From Mycobacterium sp. IS-1264 (GTDB lineage: Bacteria > Actinomycetota > Actinomycetes > Mycobacteriales > Mycobacteriaceae), in the NCBI RefSeq assembly GCF_001954195.1, contig NZ_MBES01000021.1:1-64000 (forward strand): 64,000 nucleotides of DNA. Direction: 5' to 3'. Positions 52,937 to 61,725 of the stretch are shown here, piece by piece. Position 1 is the first letter of the stretch. Each line of letters begins with the position of its first letter. A program made the position numbers and the translations under genes. The notes under the pieces were generated by a model, which was not told the origin of the DNA, did not search any database, and saw only the letters and a list, made by a program, of their open reading frames with translations.

Positions 52937-55360
52937 GTGGGGGAACCTGAACCGCAGGCGCCGCTCGCCGGTTATACGGTCGTCGACCTCTCAACCGGAA
53001 TCGCGGGCGCGTACTGCACCAAATTACTCGCCGACGGCGGCGCCGCCGTCGTTAAAGTGGAGCCGCCGCAAGGTGATCCGCTGCGACACTGGTCGGCCTC
53101 CGGCGCGACCATCCCACCCGGCGCCGACGGCGCGTTGTTCAGCTTCCTGGCCGGATCGAAACACAGTGTTGTCGCCGATCCCGAAGTGGACGATGACGTC
53201 GAGATGGTTCACCGGTTGCTCGCGGCGGCGGACGCGGTGGTCTGGTCCACGGGTTCCAAAGTGGCTGAACACCAAGACTTCACACCCGCTGCGATCCATC
53301 GAGCGTATTCGCATGCCACCGTTACGTCGATCACGCCCTTCGGCCTGGAGGGGCCATGGCGCGACCGGGCCGCGACCGAGTTCACCCTGCAGGCGTGGTC
53401 GGGCGGGATCGTCGGTCTGGGACGCGGACTGCCTGAGCGAGCCCCTGTCTACATCGGCGGGCAGGTCGGGGAATACATGGCCGGGGCCTACGCCAGCGCC
53501 GCGATGCTGGCGTCACGGTTTGGCCGCGTTGACTCGGGGGAGCCGGGAGAACTCATCGACCTGTCGATGCTCGAGACCCAAATCCTTTGTCTGACCTACT
53601 ACCCGGTCACCTACTATGAAATGCTGGGCCGCCCATGGCGGGATGCGCGCCGACTCACGGTGCCTGGGGTGGCCCAGGCGAAAGACGGTCTGATCGACCT
53701 GGGATGCGGCACCGCGCAGCAGTGGTTCGACCTGTGCGCGATGGTTGGCCACCCGGAATGGATCGATGAAGAATCACCGCTGACCATCACCGAGCAGGCC
53801 AACATCCACGCCGAGGACATCTACGCGTGGGTGGAGACCAATCAGGTCGACGAGATCCGCGAACTCGCAACGGCATTCCGCATTCCCAACGCTCCTGTCG
53901 CCAACGGCGCCAACATCGCGTCGCTGGAACACTTTGTCGAACGCGGTTCCTTCGTGCGCAACCCGCGTGGCGGTTTCCAGCAGCCGGGCCCTCCCTACCG
54001 GATGCGGCCCGCCCGGCTTCGGCCGCCCGGTCCGGCGCCGCGACTTGGTGAACACACAGCGCGTTACCGGGCTGCCAATTCGCGGCCGCGTCCGGTGCCG
54101 ACGGGTTCGTCCGCCCCGAATCTGTTGCCGTTCAGCGGGATCCGGATATTGGACATGACGACGTTCTGGGCCGGTCCTTGCTGTACCCACTTTCTGGCCA
54201 TGCTCGGAGCCGATGTCGTGCACGTGGAATCCGCGCGCCGGCCCGACGGTACCCGGCTCATCGCCGGCGTGCCGATCACCGAAGACCAGTGGTGGGAGAA
54301 GTCGCCGATCTACGCGGCGCTGAACACCAACAAGAAGGGCCTGACGCTGAACTTGCAGAGCCGGCGCGGGCGCGAGGTGTTGCTCCGGCTCATCGCGACT
54401 TGCGACGTCATCGTGGAGAACTTCACTCCTCGGGTTCTGGACCAGATCGGGCTGGATTTTGCTGCCGTACAGGCTATTCGGCCCGACGCCGTCATGCTGC
54501 GGATGCCCGGATTCGGGCTCGACGGGCCGTGGCGCGACAATCCCGCGTTCGCCTATGCCATCGAGTCTGCTTCCGGCCTGAGCTGGCTGACCGGATATCC
54601 CGACCGCCCTCCCTACGAGCCGTATTCGATCGGCGACCCCAACGCGGGTGTGCATGCGCTCAACGGCCTGCTGCTGGCGCTGGAACACCGCCGCCGCACC
54701 GGTGAGGGCGTGCTCGTCGAGGCCGCGATGGTCGATGCCGCACTCAGCATCTCGGCCGAACAGATCATCGAGTACACCGCGTACGGCGCGCTGTTGGAAC
54801 GCGCGGGCAATCGCGGGCCCGCCGCGGCACCGCAGAATCTCTACCGCGCCGCCGACATCGACGAGTTCGGTCGAATCGACAGCTGGGTCGCGATAGCCGT
54901 GACTAGCGACGAACAGTGGCAAAGCCTGTGCGGCGCGCTCGGATCACCTTCTTGGGCGACCGATCCTGCGCTGTCGACGGAAGCGGGGCGACGGGCACAC
55001 CAGGATTCGATCGACGAGCACCTGGCCGCGTGGTGTGAGCAGCGCACCCGCGACGACATCGTCGCGAAGCTCTGGGATGCCGGAGTGCCGGTGGCCAAGG
55101 TCATGCAGCCCCATCGCCAAACGGAACTGCAGCAGCTGGCTTTTCGTGGCTTCTTCGAGGAAGTCGACCACCCGGTCAATGGCCGGGCCAGGCTCAGTAC
55201 CGTGCCGATGCGGTTCGCCGGCGGTCCGGCGCGATTCCACACGAAGGCCGCGCCGCTGCTGGGGCAGCACAACCACGAGTTGCTTGCCGAACTGGGTTTG
55301 ACGCCGGCGGAAATCGCCGAGCTGGAGGCCGACGGAATCATCGGCCAGGCTCCGGCTTAG
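52937..55360 (+). CDS. Fused double CaiB/BaiF CoA-transferase
   Basis: The 807-residue protein holds two complete class III CoA-transferase units: residues about 8-375 (LAGYTVVDLSTGIAGAYCT) and about 398-800 (FSGIRILDMTTFWAGPCCT). The catalytic Asp is present in the second unit as Asp567 (SIGDPNAG), but the aligned residue of the first is Glu179 (QVGEYMAG). Class III enzymes normally work as interlinked dimers of identical chains; the fusion makes a pseudo-dimer with one standard active site. The start is GTG next to the previous stop. Confidence 0.9.
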   Translation: MGEPEPQAPLAGYTVVDLSTGIAGAYCTKLLADGGAAVVKVEPPQGDPLRHWSASGATIPPGADGALFSFLAGSKHSVVADPEVDDDVEMVHRLLAAADAVVWSTGSKVAEHQDFTPAAIHRAYSHATVTSITPFGLEGPWRDRAATEFTLQAWSGGIVGLGRGLPERAPVYIGGQVGEYMAGAYASAAMLASRFGRVDSGEPGELIDLSMLETQILCLTYYPVTYYEMLGRPWRDARRLTVPGVAQAKDGLIDLGCGTAQQWFDLCAMVGHPEWIDEESPLTITEQANIHAEDIYAWVETNQVDEIRELATAFRIPNAPVANGANIASLEHFVERGSFVRNPRGGFQQPGPPYRMRPARLRPPGPAPRLGEHTARYRAANSRPRPVPTGSSAPNLLPFSGIRILDMTTFWAGPCCTHFLAMLGADVVHVESARRPDGTRLIAGVPITEDQWWEKSPIYAALNTNKKGLTLNLQSRRGREVLLRLIATCDVIVENFTPRVLDQIGLDFAAVQAIRPDAVMLRMPGFGLDGPWRDNPAFAYAIESASGLSWLTGYPDRPPYEPYSIGDPNAGVHALNGLLLALEHRRRTGEGVLVEAAMVDAALSISAEQIIEYTAYGALLERAGNRGPAAAPQNLYRAADIDEFGRIDSWVAIAVTSDEQWQSLCGALGSPSWATDPALSTEAGRRAHQDSIDEHLAAWCEQRTRDDIVAKLWDAGVPVAKVMQPHRQTELQQLAFRGFFEEVDHPVNGRARLSTVPMRFAGGPARFHTKAAPLLGQHNHELLAELGLTPAEIAELEADGIIGQAPA

Positions 55361-56193
55361 TGGCGCCAGCCCTCGGCGGCCTGATCGTCGAAGGTGCGGT
55401 CGATGCGCTCGAACCTACGGTGCACGGAAGCGCGGGCGGCCTCATGCGGAAGGATGTACAGCCGATTGGCCAAAATCGCGTCGGCAGTCAGGCGGGCGAC
55501 CTCGTCGACGCCCAGGGAGTCGTCCTGCGCCGGCAGCGGCCCGAGCGACCCCGTCACGTCGGGGGTCGACGCCAATCCGTAATCCGCGCCGCGAATTCGT
55601 TCGGAGTTGGAGACGAGCTTGGTTTCGACGACCATCGGGCACAGCACCGACACCCCGATGCCGCTGTCCTTGACCTCGCGCGCGAGTGTCTCCGCGAGGG
55701 CGACCACGCCGTACTTGGCGACGCAGTAGGCCCCGAGGCCGGCATTGGGTACCAGGCCGGCGAACGACGCGGTGAACGCGACGTGGCCCCCCGTGCCCTG
55801 CTCGAGCAGCCTCGGCACGAACGCCTCGACGGCGTGAATGGAGCCCCACAGATCGATGTCGATCACCCAGCGCCAGTCCTCGTGCGTCATCTGCGCGATC
55901 GGACCGGCAACGACGATGCCGGCATTGCTGAAAACCACGTCGACCTGGCCGAGCAAGCGGAAGGCCTCGTCCGCTAGGTGAACCATCTCCTCGAGATGCC
56001 GGACATCGCAGGTCACGCCATGCGCGTCGAACCCCTCGTCCTGCAGCTGCGACACCGCCTGTTCCAGCCCGGGCTTGTCGACGTCGGCAAGCACCACGCG
56101 CGCGCCGCGACGAGCGAACTCGGTGGCGGTGGCAAACCCGATGCCACTCGCACCGCCGGTGACGACCGCACCGCGTCCCTCGAATCCGTCCAT
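55357..56193 (-). CDS. SDR oxidoreductase
   Basis: The 278-residue short-chain dehydrogenase has TGGASGIGFA, ADVDK, SNAGIVV and the active-site YCVAK (FAGLVPNAGLGAYCVAKYG, read from about residue 145). The longer C-terminal region with LPHEAARASVHRRFERID is typical of the larger hydroxyacyl or steroid SDRs. It is the last gene of the P450 operon and overlaps the convergent CoA-transferase gene by 4 nt. Confidence 0.88.
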   Translation of the reverse strand: MDGFEGRGAVVTGGASGIGFATATEFARRGARVVLADVDKPGLEQAVSQLQDEGFDAHGVTCDVRHLEEMVHLADEAFRLLGQVDVVFSNAGIVVAGPIAQMTHEDWRWVIDIDLWGSIHAVEAFVPRLLEQGTGGHVAFTASFAGLVPNAGLGAYCVAKYGVVALAETLAREVKDSGIGVSVLCPMVVETKLVSNSERIRGADYGLASTPDVTGSLGPLPAQDDSLGVDEVARLTADAILANRLYILPHEAARASVHRRFERIDRTFDDQAAEGWRH

Positions 56194-56204
56194 AGGACGG
56201 AACC

Positions 56205-57044
56205 CTATTTCAGGCAGCTACCCGCGTCGACGGGCAGGGTGACGCCGGTGACGTAGCGCGATTCGTCCGAAGCGAGGAACAGCACCGCGTTGGCAATGTC
56301 CTCCGGCTCCACCCAGGGAACGGGCAGTGTGTGGAACATCTGGCAGATCGGGGCCATGTCGTCGGGGCCCGGGTTTTCGAGATCCGGGCGGAACAGCTTG
56401 TAGGCCCCTTCGTTGTGCAGGATGGGCGTCCGCACGTGGGTCGGATGCACGGAGTTGACACGAATACTGTGGTGCCCCAACTCCACCGCGAAGGACCGCA
56501 TGATGCCCACCACGCCGTGCTTGGCGGTGACATAGCTGCCGCAGTGCGGGTAAGCCTTTAATCCGCCGACCGAGCTGGTCAGAATGATCGAGCCGCCCCT
56601 GCCGCCTGCAATCAGATGTGGGACACCGGCTTTCACCGACTTCCAGACGCTCGACAGGTTCATGTCGATCATTTCCTGCCAGTCATACTCGCTGGTCTTG
56701 TCCAGGGTGTCGCCGCCATTGCCGATGCCTGCGTTGGCCACGATGATGTCCAGCCGGCCCAGTTGCTCCACGCCGCCATCGACCGCCGCTTTCACTGCGT
56801 CGTAGTCGCGCACGTCGACCTCGGCGGTGACGATTCTGCGGTTGAGTCCCTTGACCAGGTCGGCGGTCTCGGCGAGATCCTCTGGCGTCGAGCCGGGAAT
56901 GGTGGTGTTCTGCACGAAGGATTTACAGATGTCGACTGCGATGATGTCGGCGCCCTCTTGCGCCAGCCGCACCGCGTGGGCGCGGCCCTGACCTCGCGCC
57001 GCCCCGGTGATGAAAGCGACCTTGCCCTCAACACGTCCGGTCAT
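56205..57044 (-). CDS. Mycofactocin-type SDR oxidoreductase, third copy
   Basis: The 279-residue protein has TGAARGQGRAHA, AVDIC and an insert before the third strand (TIPGSTPEDLAETADLV), the mycofactocin-coupled SDR signature, and active-site YVTAK. The ATG at 57044 has GAGG upstream. It lies 23 nt after the P450 gene, so the alcohol produced by that P450 is the obvious substrate, with electrons passed through mycofactocin. Confidence 0.9.
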   Translation of the reverse strand: MTGRVEGKVAFITGAARGQGRAHAVRLAQEGADIIAVDICKSFVQNTTIPGSTPEDLAETADLVKGLNRRIVTAEVDVRDYDAVKAAVDGGVEQLGRLDIIVANAGIGNGGDTLDKTSEYDWQEMIDMNLSSVWKSVKAGVPHLIAGGRGGSIILTSSVGGLKAYPHCGSYVTAKHGVVGIMRSFAVELGHHSIRVNSVHPTHVRTPILHNEGAYKLFRPDLENPGPDDMAPICQMFHTLPVPWVEPEDIANAVLFLASDESRYVTGVTLPVDAGSCLK

Positions 57045-57067
57045 GGTTACCTCATTTCCTTGATGGC

Positions 57068-58270
57068 TCAACCGATTACGGCTGGCATGGTGTCCCAACC
57101 CCGCACAGTCGAGGTCGGGGAGAGCTTGCACTCGGCAAGGTCGACATCCCACTCCGGAAACCGCTTCAAGATTTCCTCGAGCGCGATCCGACCTTCCAGG
57201 CGGGCCAGCGCCGAGCCAAGGCAGTAGTGGGTGCCCACACTGAACGTCAGGTGCTGGCGTGGCTCGCGTCGGATGTCGAAAACATCTCCGTCCGGCGGGA
57301 ATTGGCGGTGATCGCGGTTCGCCGCGCCGACGAGCATCATCATGACGCTGCCCTCCGGGATGCGGCGCCCGTAGTACTCGACATCACGGGTCACGTACCT
57401 GGCCACGTGGGGCGCCGGCGGTTCGTAGCGCAGCAACTCCTCGATGGCCCCTGGAATCAACGACGGGTCGGCGACCAGATCGCGCCGCTGGTCGGGGTGC
57501 TCGGCCAACACCTTTCCCGTCCACCCGATGAGCCGGGTGGTGGTTTCGTTGCCGGCGCCGGACACCACGCTGATATAGATGAGCAATTCGTCGCGGCGGA
57601 GTCGGCGGACGGTCCCGGTCTCGTCTTCGAACTCCACGTTGAGCAGTTCGGTCATGATGTCGTCGGAAGGATGTTCGGCACGCCAGTCGATGAATTGGCC
57701 GAAAAACTCGCCGTTCATCATGTTTTCGGCGGTGGTGTCCATGGGTTTGCCGGCTTCGGTGCGCAAGTTGGCGTTGGCGCGATCGCGTGCCGCTTCTTGG
57801 AACTCCTCGGGCACACCGAGCAGCATCCCGATCACACGCATCGGCATCTGCACGCCCAGGTCGGCGACGAAGTCGAACCGGTCCGTGCCGATGAGTGGAT
57901 CCAAACTCTGAGCACAGAATTCGCGGATCTTGGATTCCAGCTCGTTAATTTTGCGCGGCGTGAACATGCGGGATAGCAGCTTGCGGTGGATGTCGTGGAT
58001 CGGCGGGTCCTCGAACAGCACTACGCCCGAAGGGATCTCGATGTTCGCCTTGATCAGCTCGAGTATCGCGCCCTTGGCCGAACTGAAGGTCTGGAAATCG
58101 ACCAGCGCGTCATTGACGTCGGCGAAGCGACTCAGCGCATAGAAGTCATGCTGTTCGTTGTAGTACAGCGGAACGTCCTCGCGGAGCCGCCGAAACATCG
58201 GGTACGGGTCGGCGTTCAGCTCCACGTCGTACGGATCGAAGTACACCTCGCTGGCCGCGCTGACTGTCAC
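57068..58270 (-). CDS. Cytochrome P450 monooxygenase
   Basis: The 400-residue P450 has AGNETTTR in the I helix, EELLRYEPP in the K helix and Cys350 in FSVGTHYCLGSALAR. It has the EDPPIHDIHRKLLSRMF C-helix typical of mycobacterial P450s acting on lipids or terpenoids. No ferredoxin is adjacent; the 2Fe-2S ferredoxin at 16728, which has the same operator, may serve it. It is the first gene of an operon with two SDRs, under operator site 3. Confidence 0.94.
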   Translation of the reverse strand: MTVSAASEVYFDPYDVELNADPYPMFRRLREDVPLYYNEQHDFYALSRFADVNDALVDFQTFSSAKGAILELIKANIEIPSGVVLFEDPPIHDIHRKLLSRMFTPRKINELESKIREFCAQSLDPLIGTDRFDFVADLGVQMPMRVIGMLLGVPEEFQEAARDRANANLRTEAGKPMDTTAENMMNGEFFGQFIDWRAEHPSDDIMTELLNVEFEDETGTVRRLRRDELLIYISVVSGAGNETTTRLIGWTGKVLAEHPDQRRDLVADPSLIPGAIEELLRYEPPAPHVARYVTRDVEYYGRRIPEGSVMMMLVGAANRDHRQFPPDGDVFDIRREPRQHLTFSVGTHYCLGSALARLEGRIALEEILKRFPEWDVDLAECKLSPTSTVRGWDTMPAVIG

Positions 58271-58410
58271 GGGAAATCAATCGCCTCTCGCCGGAACCGC
58301 GTCGCCCCGCCCCCCGGGGAATCGCCGTCGTGTCGCCTGAGAACCCTGTCATCGCCACAAGTCAGTGTCAACGACGAATCCGTTTTGGCTATTTGCAATT
58401 CTAGATATTA

Positions 58411-58425
58411 GAGAATCTGATTCTC
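58411..58425. promoter_or_regulatory. Regulon operator, site 3 (GAGAATC-T-GATTCTC)
   Basis: GAGAATCTGATTCTC is a perfect 15-bp palindrome 140 bp upstream of the P450 start, with the same arms as the sites at 17094 and 59266. Confidence 0.7.
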
Positions 58426-58492
58426 ACGAGGCAAGTGGCGTGCGATAGTTGCTCATTTGAGTGTTGCCGTGCCGCTGGTTATCGCGTGATCG

Positions 58493-59209
58493 CTAGCCGA
58501 CGAATCCGCGTGAGCAGAAGTCCCAGACCTCGTCGGCGGTGATGGGATGGATCGTCGCGTCGTCCGGGCCCCCGCTGGACTGAGCGATGAACATCACCGT
58601 CTGCATTGTCATGGCGGCCACTCGCTTGGGATTGATCTCGGCGCGCAACTCGCCCGCGTCGCTGGCCGCTTCCATCAGTTCCGTCAGCAATGCCAACAGG
58701 GGCGCGTGCGCGACCTTGACCTCGGCCGGGTGTGTAACCAGCAATCGCGGCGCAAAGTCGGTGAACAACGGCCGTTTCGCCGTGGGATCCGGGCGCGAGG
58801 ACTCGTACAACAGCTCAACGGCAACCTTGAGCCGCTCGAGCGGATCTGTGTGACTTTCCGTGGCGGCGCGAATCTGGTCGGCGGAGCGGCTCAGCGCGTC
58901 TTCGAACAGCGCGAGCAGCAGTTCGTGCTTGCCGTCGAACTGCAGGTAGAAGCTCCGCAACGACTGGCGGGAACGGTCGACAACCTCCTGGACGGTGAAG
59001 TCCGTGCTGCCCTTTTCGATGATGATGGCTTGCGCCGCATCGAGGAAACGCTGGACGCGCTGGGCGGCCCGCAGTTTCGCGGTCTTGATCGACCGCTCGA
59101 CGGCGCGCTGCTTCCAGGCGGGCTCCTCGCTTGGGCTGGTCACGAGCGGCTCAGGGGATTGCCGCGAGGGGAGAACATGATTGGACTCTACCGGAGAACG
59201 CCGTGGCAT
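58493..59209 (-). CDS. TetR-family regulator, candidate master of the GAGAAT-N3-ATTCTC regulon
   Basis: The 238-residue protein has a long N-terminal arm of about 45 residues, then a helix-turn-helix with TDFTVQEVVDRSRQSLRSFYLQF (read as FTVQEVVDRSRQ and SLRSFYLQF) and a ligand domain. One operator copy lies 57 bp before the ATG at 59209 and another just beyond its 3' end, so autoregulation is likely. ATG 59209 is preferred over GTG 59230. It is divergent from the acyl-CoA dehydrogenase at 59363. Confidence 0.88.
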   Translation of the reverse strand: MPRRSPVESNHVLPSRQSPEPLVTSPSEEPAWKQRAVERSIKTAKLRAAQRVQRFLDAAQAIIIEKGSTDFTVQEVVDRSRQSLRSFYLQFDGKHELLLALFEDALSRSADQIRAATESHTDPLERLKVAVELLYESSRPDPTAKRPLFTDFAPRLLVTHPAEVKVAHAPLLALLTELMEAASDAGELRAEINPKRVAAMTMQTVMFIAQSSGGPDDATIHPITADEVWDFCSRGFVG

Positions 59210-59265
59210 CTGTGCGCTCGACCCCCTCACGGACGACGTGTCTGAGATTGTAACTTTCTTACCAC

Positions 59266-59280
59266 GAGAATACTATTCTC
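59266..59280. promoter_or_regulatory. Regulon operator, site 4, identical to site 1
   Basis: GAGAATACTATTCTC, the same 15-mer as at 17094, lies in the gap between the divergent TetR (59209) and acyl-CoA dehydrogenase (59363) genes. Confidence 0.8.
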
Positions 59281-59362
59281 TTACACGCGCGTATGGAAGT
59301 GAAATCGCAAGAGCGAACTGCGCCGTCAGCGGAAACCCTGATCTACCCCTTCTAGGAGTGCC

Positions 59363-60538
59363 GTGCAGCTGAGTTTCGATGCCGATGTCGAGGCGTTTCG
59401 CTCCGAGTTCGTCGCTTTCCTCGATGCCAATCTGCCCTCGGAAGCCGAGGCATTCGACCGGCCCCGCTCGAGTTCACACATTCCGGATTGGGCGCGCCGC
59501 TGGCAACGGTTGCTGTTCGACAGTGGGTGGCTGCTGCCCGGCAACCCGCCGGAGTTCGGTGGACGAAACGCCACCTTGTTGCAGCAATACGTGTACCTCG
59601 AAGAGTTGTCGCGACGCCGGATCTACCAGAGTTTCAATCCGCAGGGCGTGGGCATCATCGCGGCGTCCCTGTTGACGTTCGGCACGCATGAGCAAAAGCA
59701 GCGATGGGCCGTGCCGATTCTGCGGGCCGAGATCACCGCGTCGCTGGGCATGAGCGAACCCGGTGCGGGCTCGGATCTGGCGTCATTGAAAACCCGCGCG
59801 GTGCTAGACGATGACCACTTCGTGGTCAACGGGCAGAAGGTGTGGACATCGGGCGCCCACGACGCCGACGTGCTTTTGACCTTCGTGCGCACGGACTCCG
59901 AGGCGCCAAAACACAAGGGCATCAGTGCTTTACTCATCCCTACCGACACCCCCGGCGTGGTCCGCCGGCCCTTCGCGTCGGTGGCGGACAGCGAAGACGT
60001 CGACTTCAACGAGGTGTTCTTCACCGACGTGCGCGTCCCGGCCGAGAACTTGGTGGGGGAGATCAACCAGGGCTGGCGGGTGGCAACCGGTTCGCTCGGT
60101 CACGAGCGAGCCATGTTGTGGATGGACTACGCCGGGATGTTGCACGCGCTGACCGTCGATTTCGGCGCGTCGGGACCGCTGCAGCGCGATCACTACGCAA
60201 CCCTGGTTATGGATTGCTACGCGCTGCGGCTGATCGGGTCGGCGACTTTGGCCAAGGCCGCACGCGGGGAAGAGGACGTGCCCGCTCAGTCGGTGCTGAA
60301 GCTTCTCGGGTCGGAGGCGATGCAACGAGCCTGCGAGGACGCGTTGAATGCCGAGGGGCCGGACGGGCTCGTGCTTCACGCGGTCACCTCGCCCGTCGCG
60401 CCGCTGAACCTGGACAGCCACTACGGCAGCTGGTTCGATCGCTACGTGCGCACGTTCGCCGCGACCATCGCCGGCGGGACTTCCGAGATCCAACGGAACA
60501 TCATCGCCGAACGCATCCTCGGCCTCCCGCGCAATTAG
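59363..60538 (+). CDS. Acyl-CoA dehydrogenase (FadE)
   Basis: The 391-residue full-length acyl-CoA dehydrogenase has MSEPGAGSDLASLKT, VVNGQKVWTSG and the C-terminal FAATIAGGTSEIQRN. The Glu of the usual IYEGT loop is Gly, as in many mycobacterial FadE proteins, so the base must sit elsewhere. It is a single-gene transcript with AGGAG before its GTG and the regulon operator in its promoter. Confidence 0.9.
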   Translation: MQLSFDADVEAFRSEFVAFLDANLPSEAEAFDRPRSSSHIPDWARRWQRLLFDSGWLLPGNPPEFGGRNATLLQQYVYLEELSRRRIYQSFNPQGVGIIAASLLTFGTHEQKQRWAVPILRAEITASLGMSEPGAGSDLASLKTRAVLDDDHFVVNGQKVWTSGAHDADVLLTFVRTDSEAPKHKGISALLIPTDTPGVVRRPFASVADSEDVDFNEVFFTDVRVPAENLVGEINQGWRVATGSLGHERAMLWMDYAGMLHALTVDFGASGPLQRDHYATLVMDCYALRLIGSATLAKAARGEEDVPAQSVLKLLGSEAMQRACEDALNAEGPDGLVLHAVTSPVAPLNLDSHYGSWFDRYVRTFAATIAGGTSEIQRNIIAERILGLPRN

Positions 60539-60547
60539 CGTGCGGGA

Positions 60548-60817
60548 TCAAGGCTTTCGAGCGTCCACCCAGGCGTAGTAGGCGATGGCGACGAGCCCGG
60601 CGACGATCGCCGCCGCCCCCAACACGATGCCGGCAACCGCGGCGCGGGGGTTGTCGGCTTCGCGGCGCTGGACGCGCCTTCGGGCGACATCACCGGTCAG
60701 CACCGCCGCGATGCCGAGGGGCACTCCGATCAGGAGCCAGCAGGTGCCGAGTGCGACCACGCCCAAGATGACGGAGGCGACACCCACCTGGTTGCGCGGT
60801 GCGACGGGGCGGCCCAT
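60548..60817 (-). CDS. Small DUF4190-type membrane protein
   Basis: The 89-residue protein has two hydrophobic helices (about residues 12-37 and 55-80) separated by a basic RRRVQRREA loop, the DUF4190 layout (ASVILGVVALGT, GIVLGAAAI). It probably sits in the inner membrane. The ATG at 60817 is chosen because the region upstream does not look coding. The function is unknown. Confidence 0.72.
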   Translation of the reverse strand: MGRPVAPRNQVGVASVILGVVALGTCWLLIGVPLGIAAVLTGDVARRRVQRREADNPRAAVAGIVLGAAAIVAGLVAIAYYAWVDARKP

Positions 60818-60920
60818 GCGTGCCAAGTCTAGGCGCCGCGGCCGTGTGCCAGGGATTGCCGCTCTGAGGCGGGCACATTGGGTATCCCTCCCGCTTTGTG
60901 GCAGGTGGGACATCGAGCTC

Positions 60921-61721
60921 CTACAGCTGCGCCAGCCGCGGCGCATATCCTTTGGACCGCAACGACTTCCCCGCCTCCTGGGTCAGTTCTCTCGCGCTGC
61001 CCAGCAGGCCGTCCAGGACCAGGGCCCGTTTGATATGGCGATGCAGGGGATGTTCGGCGGTGAAGCCGATGCCACCGAGAACCTGCTGGCAGTGGCGCGA
61101 GGCGGAGAGCGCCGCCTGGCCGGCCGCGGCCTTCGCCAGCAGGGAAGCCAGGCCGTCGGCGTCCTCAGCGGCCGCACCCAGCGTCGCTTCCGCGCCCTCG
61201 ATGGCGACCAGCGTCTCGGCCAACCGATGCCGGATCGCCTGAAACGAGCTGATGTGGCGACCGAATTGAACGCGGTCCAGGGCATGCTGGCGCGCCAGCG
61301 ACAACATCGCGCGGCTGGCGCCGACCAGCCACCAGCCCACGGCCCGTCGCCCGGCGGCTAACGCGGTCGGCGGCAGCGACTCTCCCCGCGGCACGGAACG
61401 TATCGGCAGTTCGTCGTCGAGTGCCGAGCTGGAGCCATCGCCGCGTTCCCACACCACCCAGCGGTCACCGGCACACGGCAGCGGCACGCTGCCCTCCGGC
61501 GCGCTTCCGGTCGCCCGCAGTACGACGTCGTTGAGCACAGAGGCGTGCGAGCCGGTCTCGCCGAGCAACTCGAACACCAAAGGGACTGCGGTATCCGGGA
61601 TCTCGTCGAGCATGTCGAGCCAGCCGAGCTCGGATAACGCCGCGTCGAGCTTGGCTCCCGCCGCCGCGGTCATCGCGGTGCGTAGAGAGTCGGCCAGCAT
61701 GCGCAGCGCCTCGGGGTCCAC
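60921..61721 (-). CDS. Acyl-CoA dehydrogenase family, short subunit of a second heteromeric pair
   Basis: The 266-residue protein has a degenerate N-terminal half and a recognisable C-terminal helical domain (DRVQFGRHISSFQAIRHRLAE, LGGIGFTAEHPLH). It is the counterpart of the short subunit at 18546. The GTG at 61721 has AAGGAG upstream and lies 4 nt after the stop of the long subunit, so the two are co-translated. Confidence 0.87.
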   Translation of the reverse strand: MDPEALRMLADSLRTAMTAAAGAKLDAALSELGWLDMLDEIPDTAVPLVFELLGETGSHASVLNDVVLRATGSAPEGSVPLPCAGDRWVVWERGDGSSSALDDELPIRSVPRGESLPPTALAAGRRAVGWWLVGASRAMLSLARQHALDRVQFGRHISSFQAIRHRLAETLVAIEGAEATLGAAAEDADGLASLLAKAAAGQAALSASRHCQQVLGGIGFTAEHPLHRHIKRALVLDGLLGSARELTQEAGKSLRSKGYAPRLAQL

Positions 61722-61725
61722 GGCT

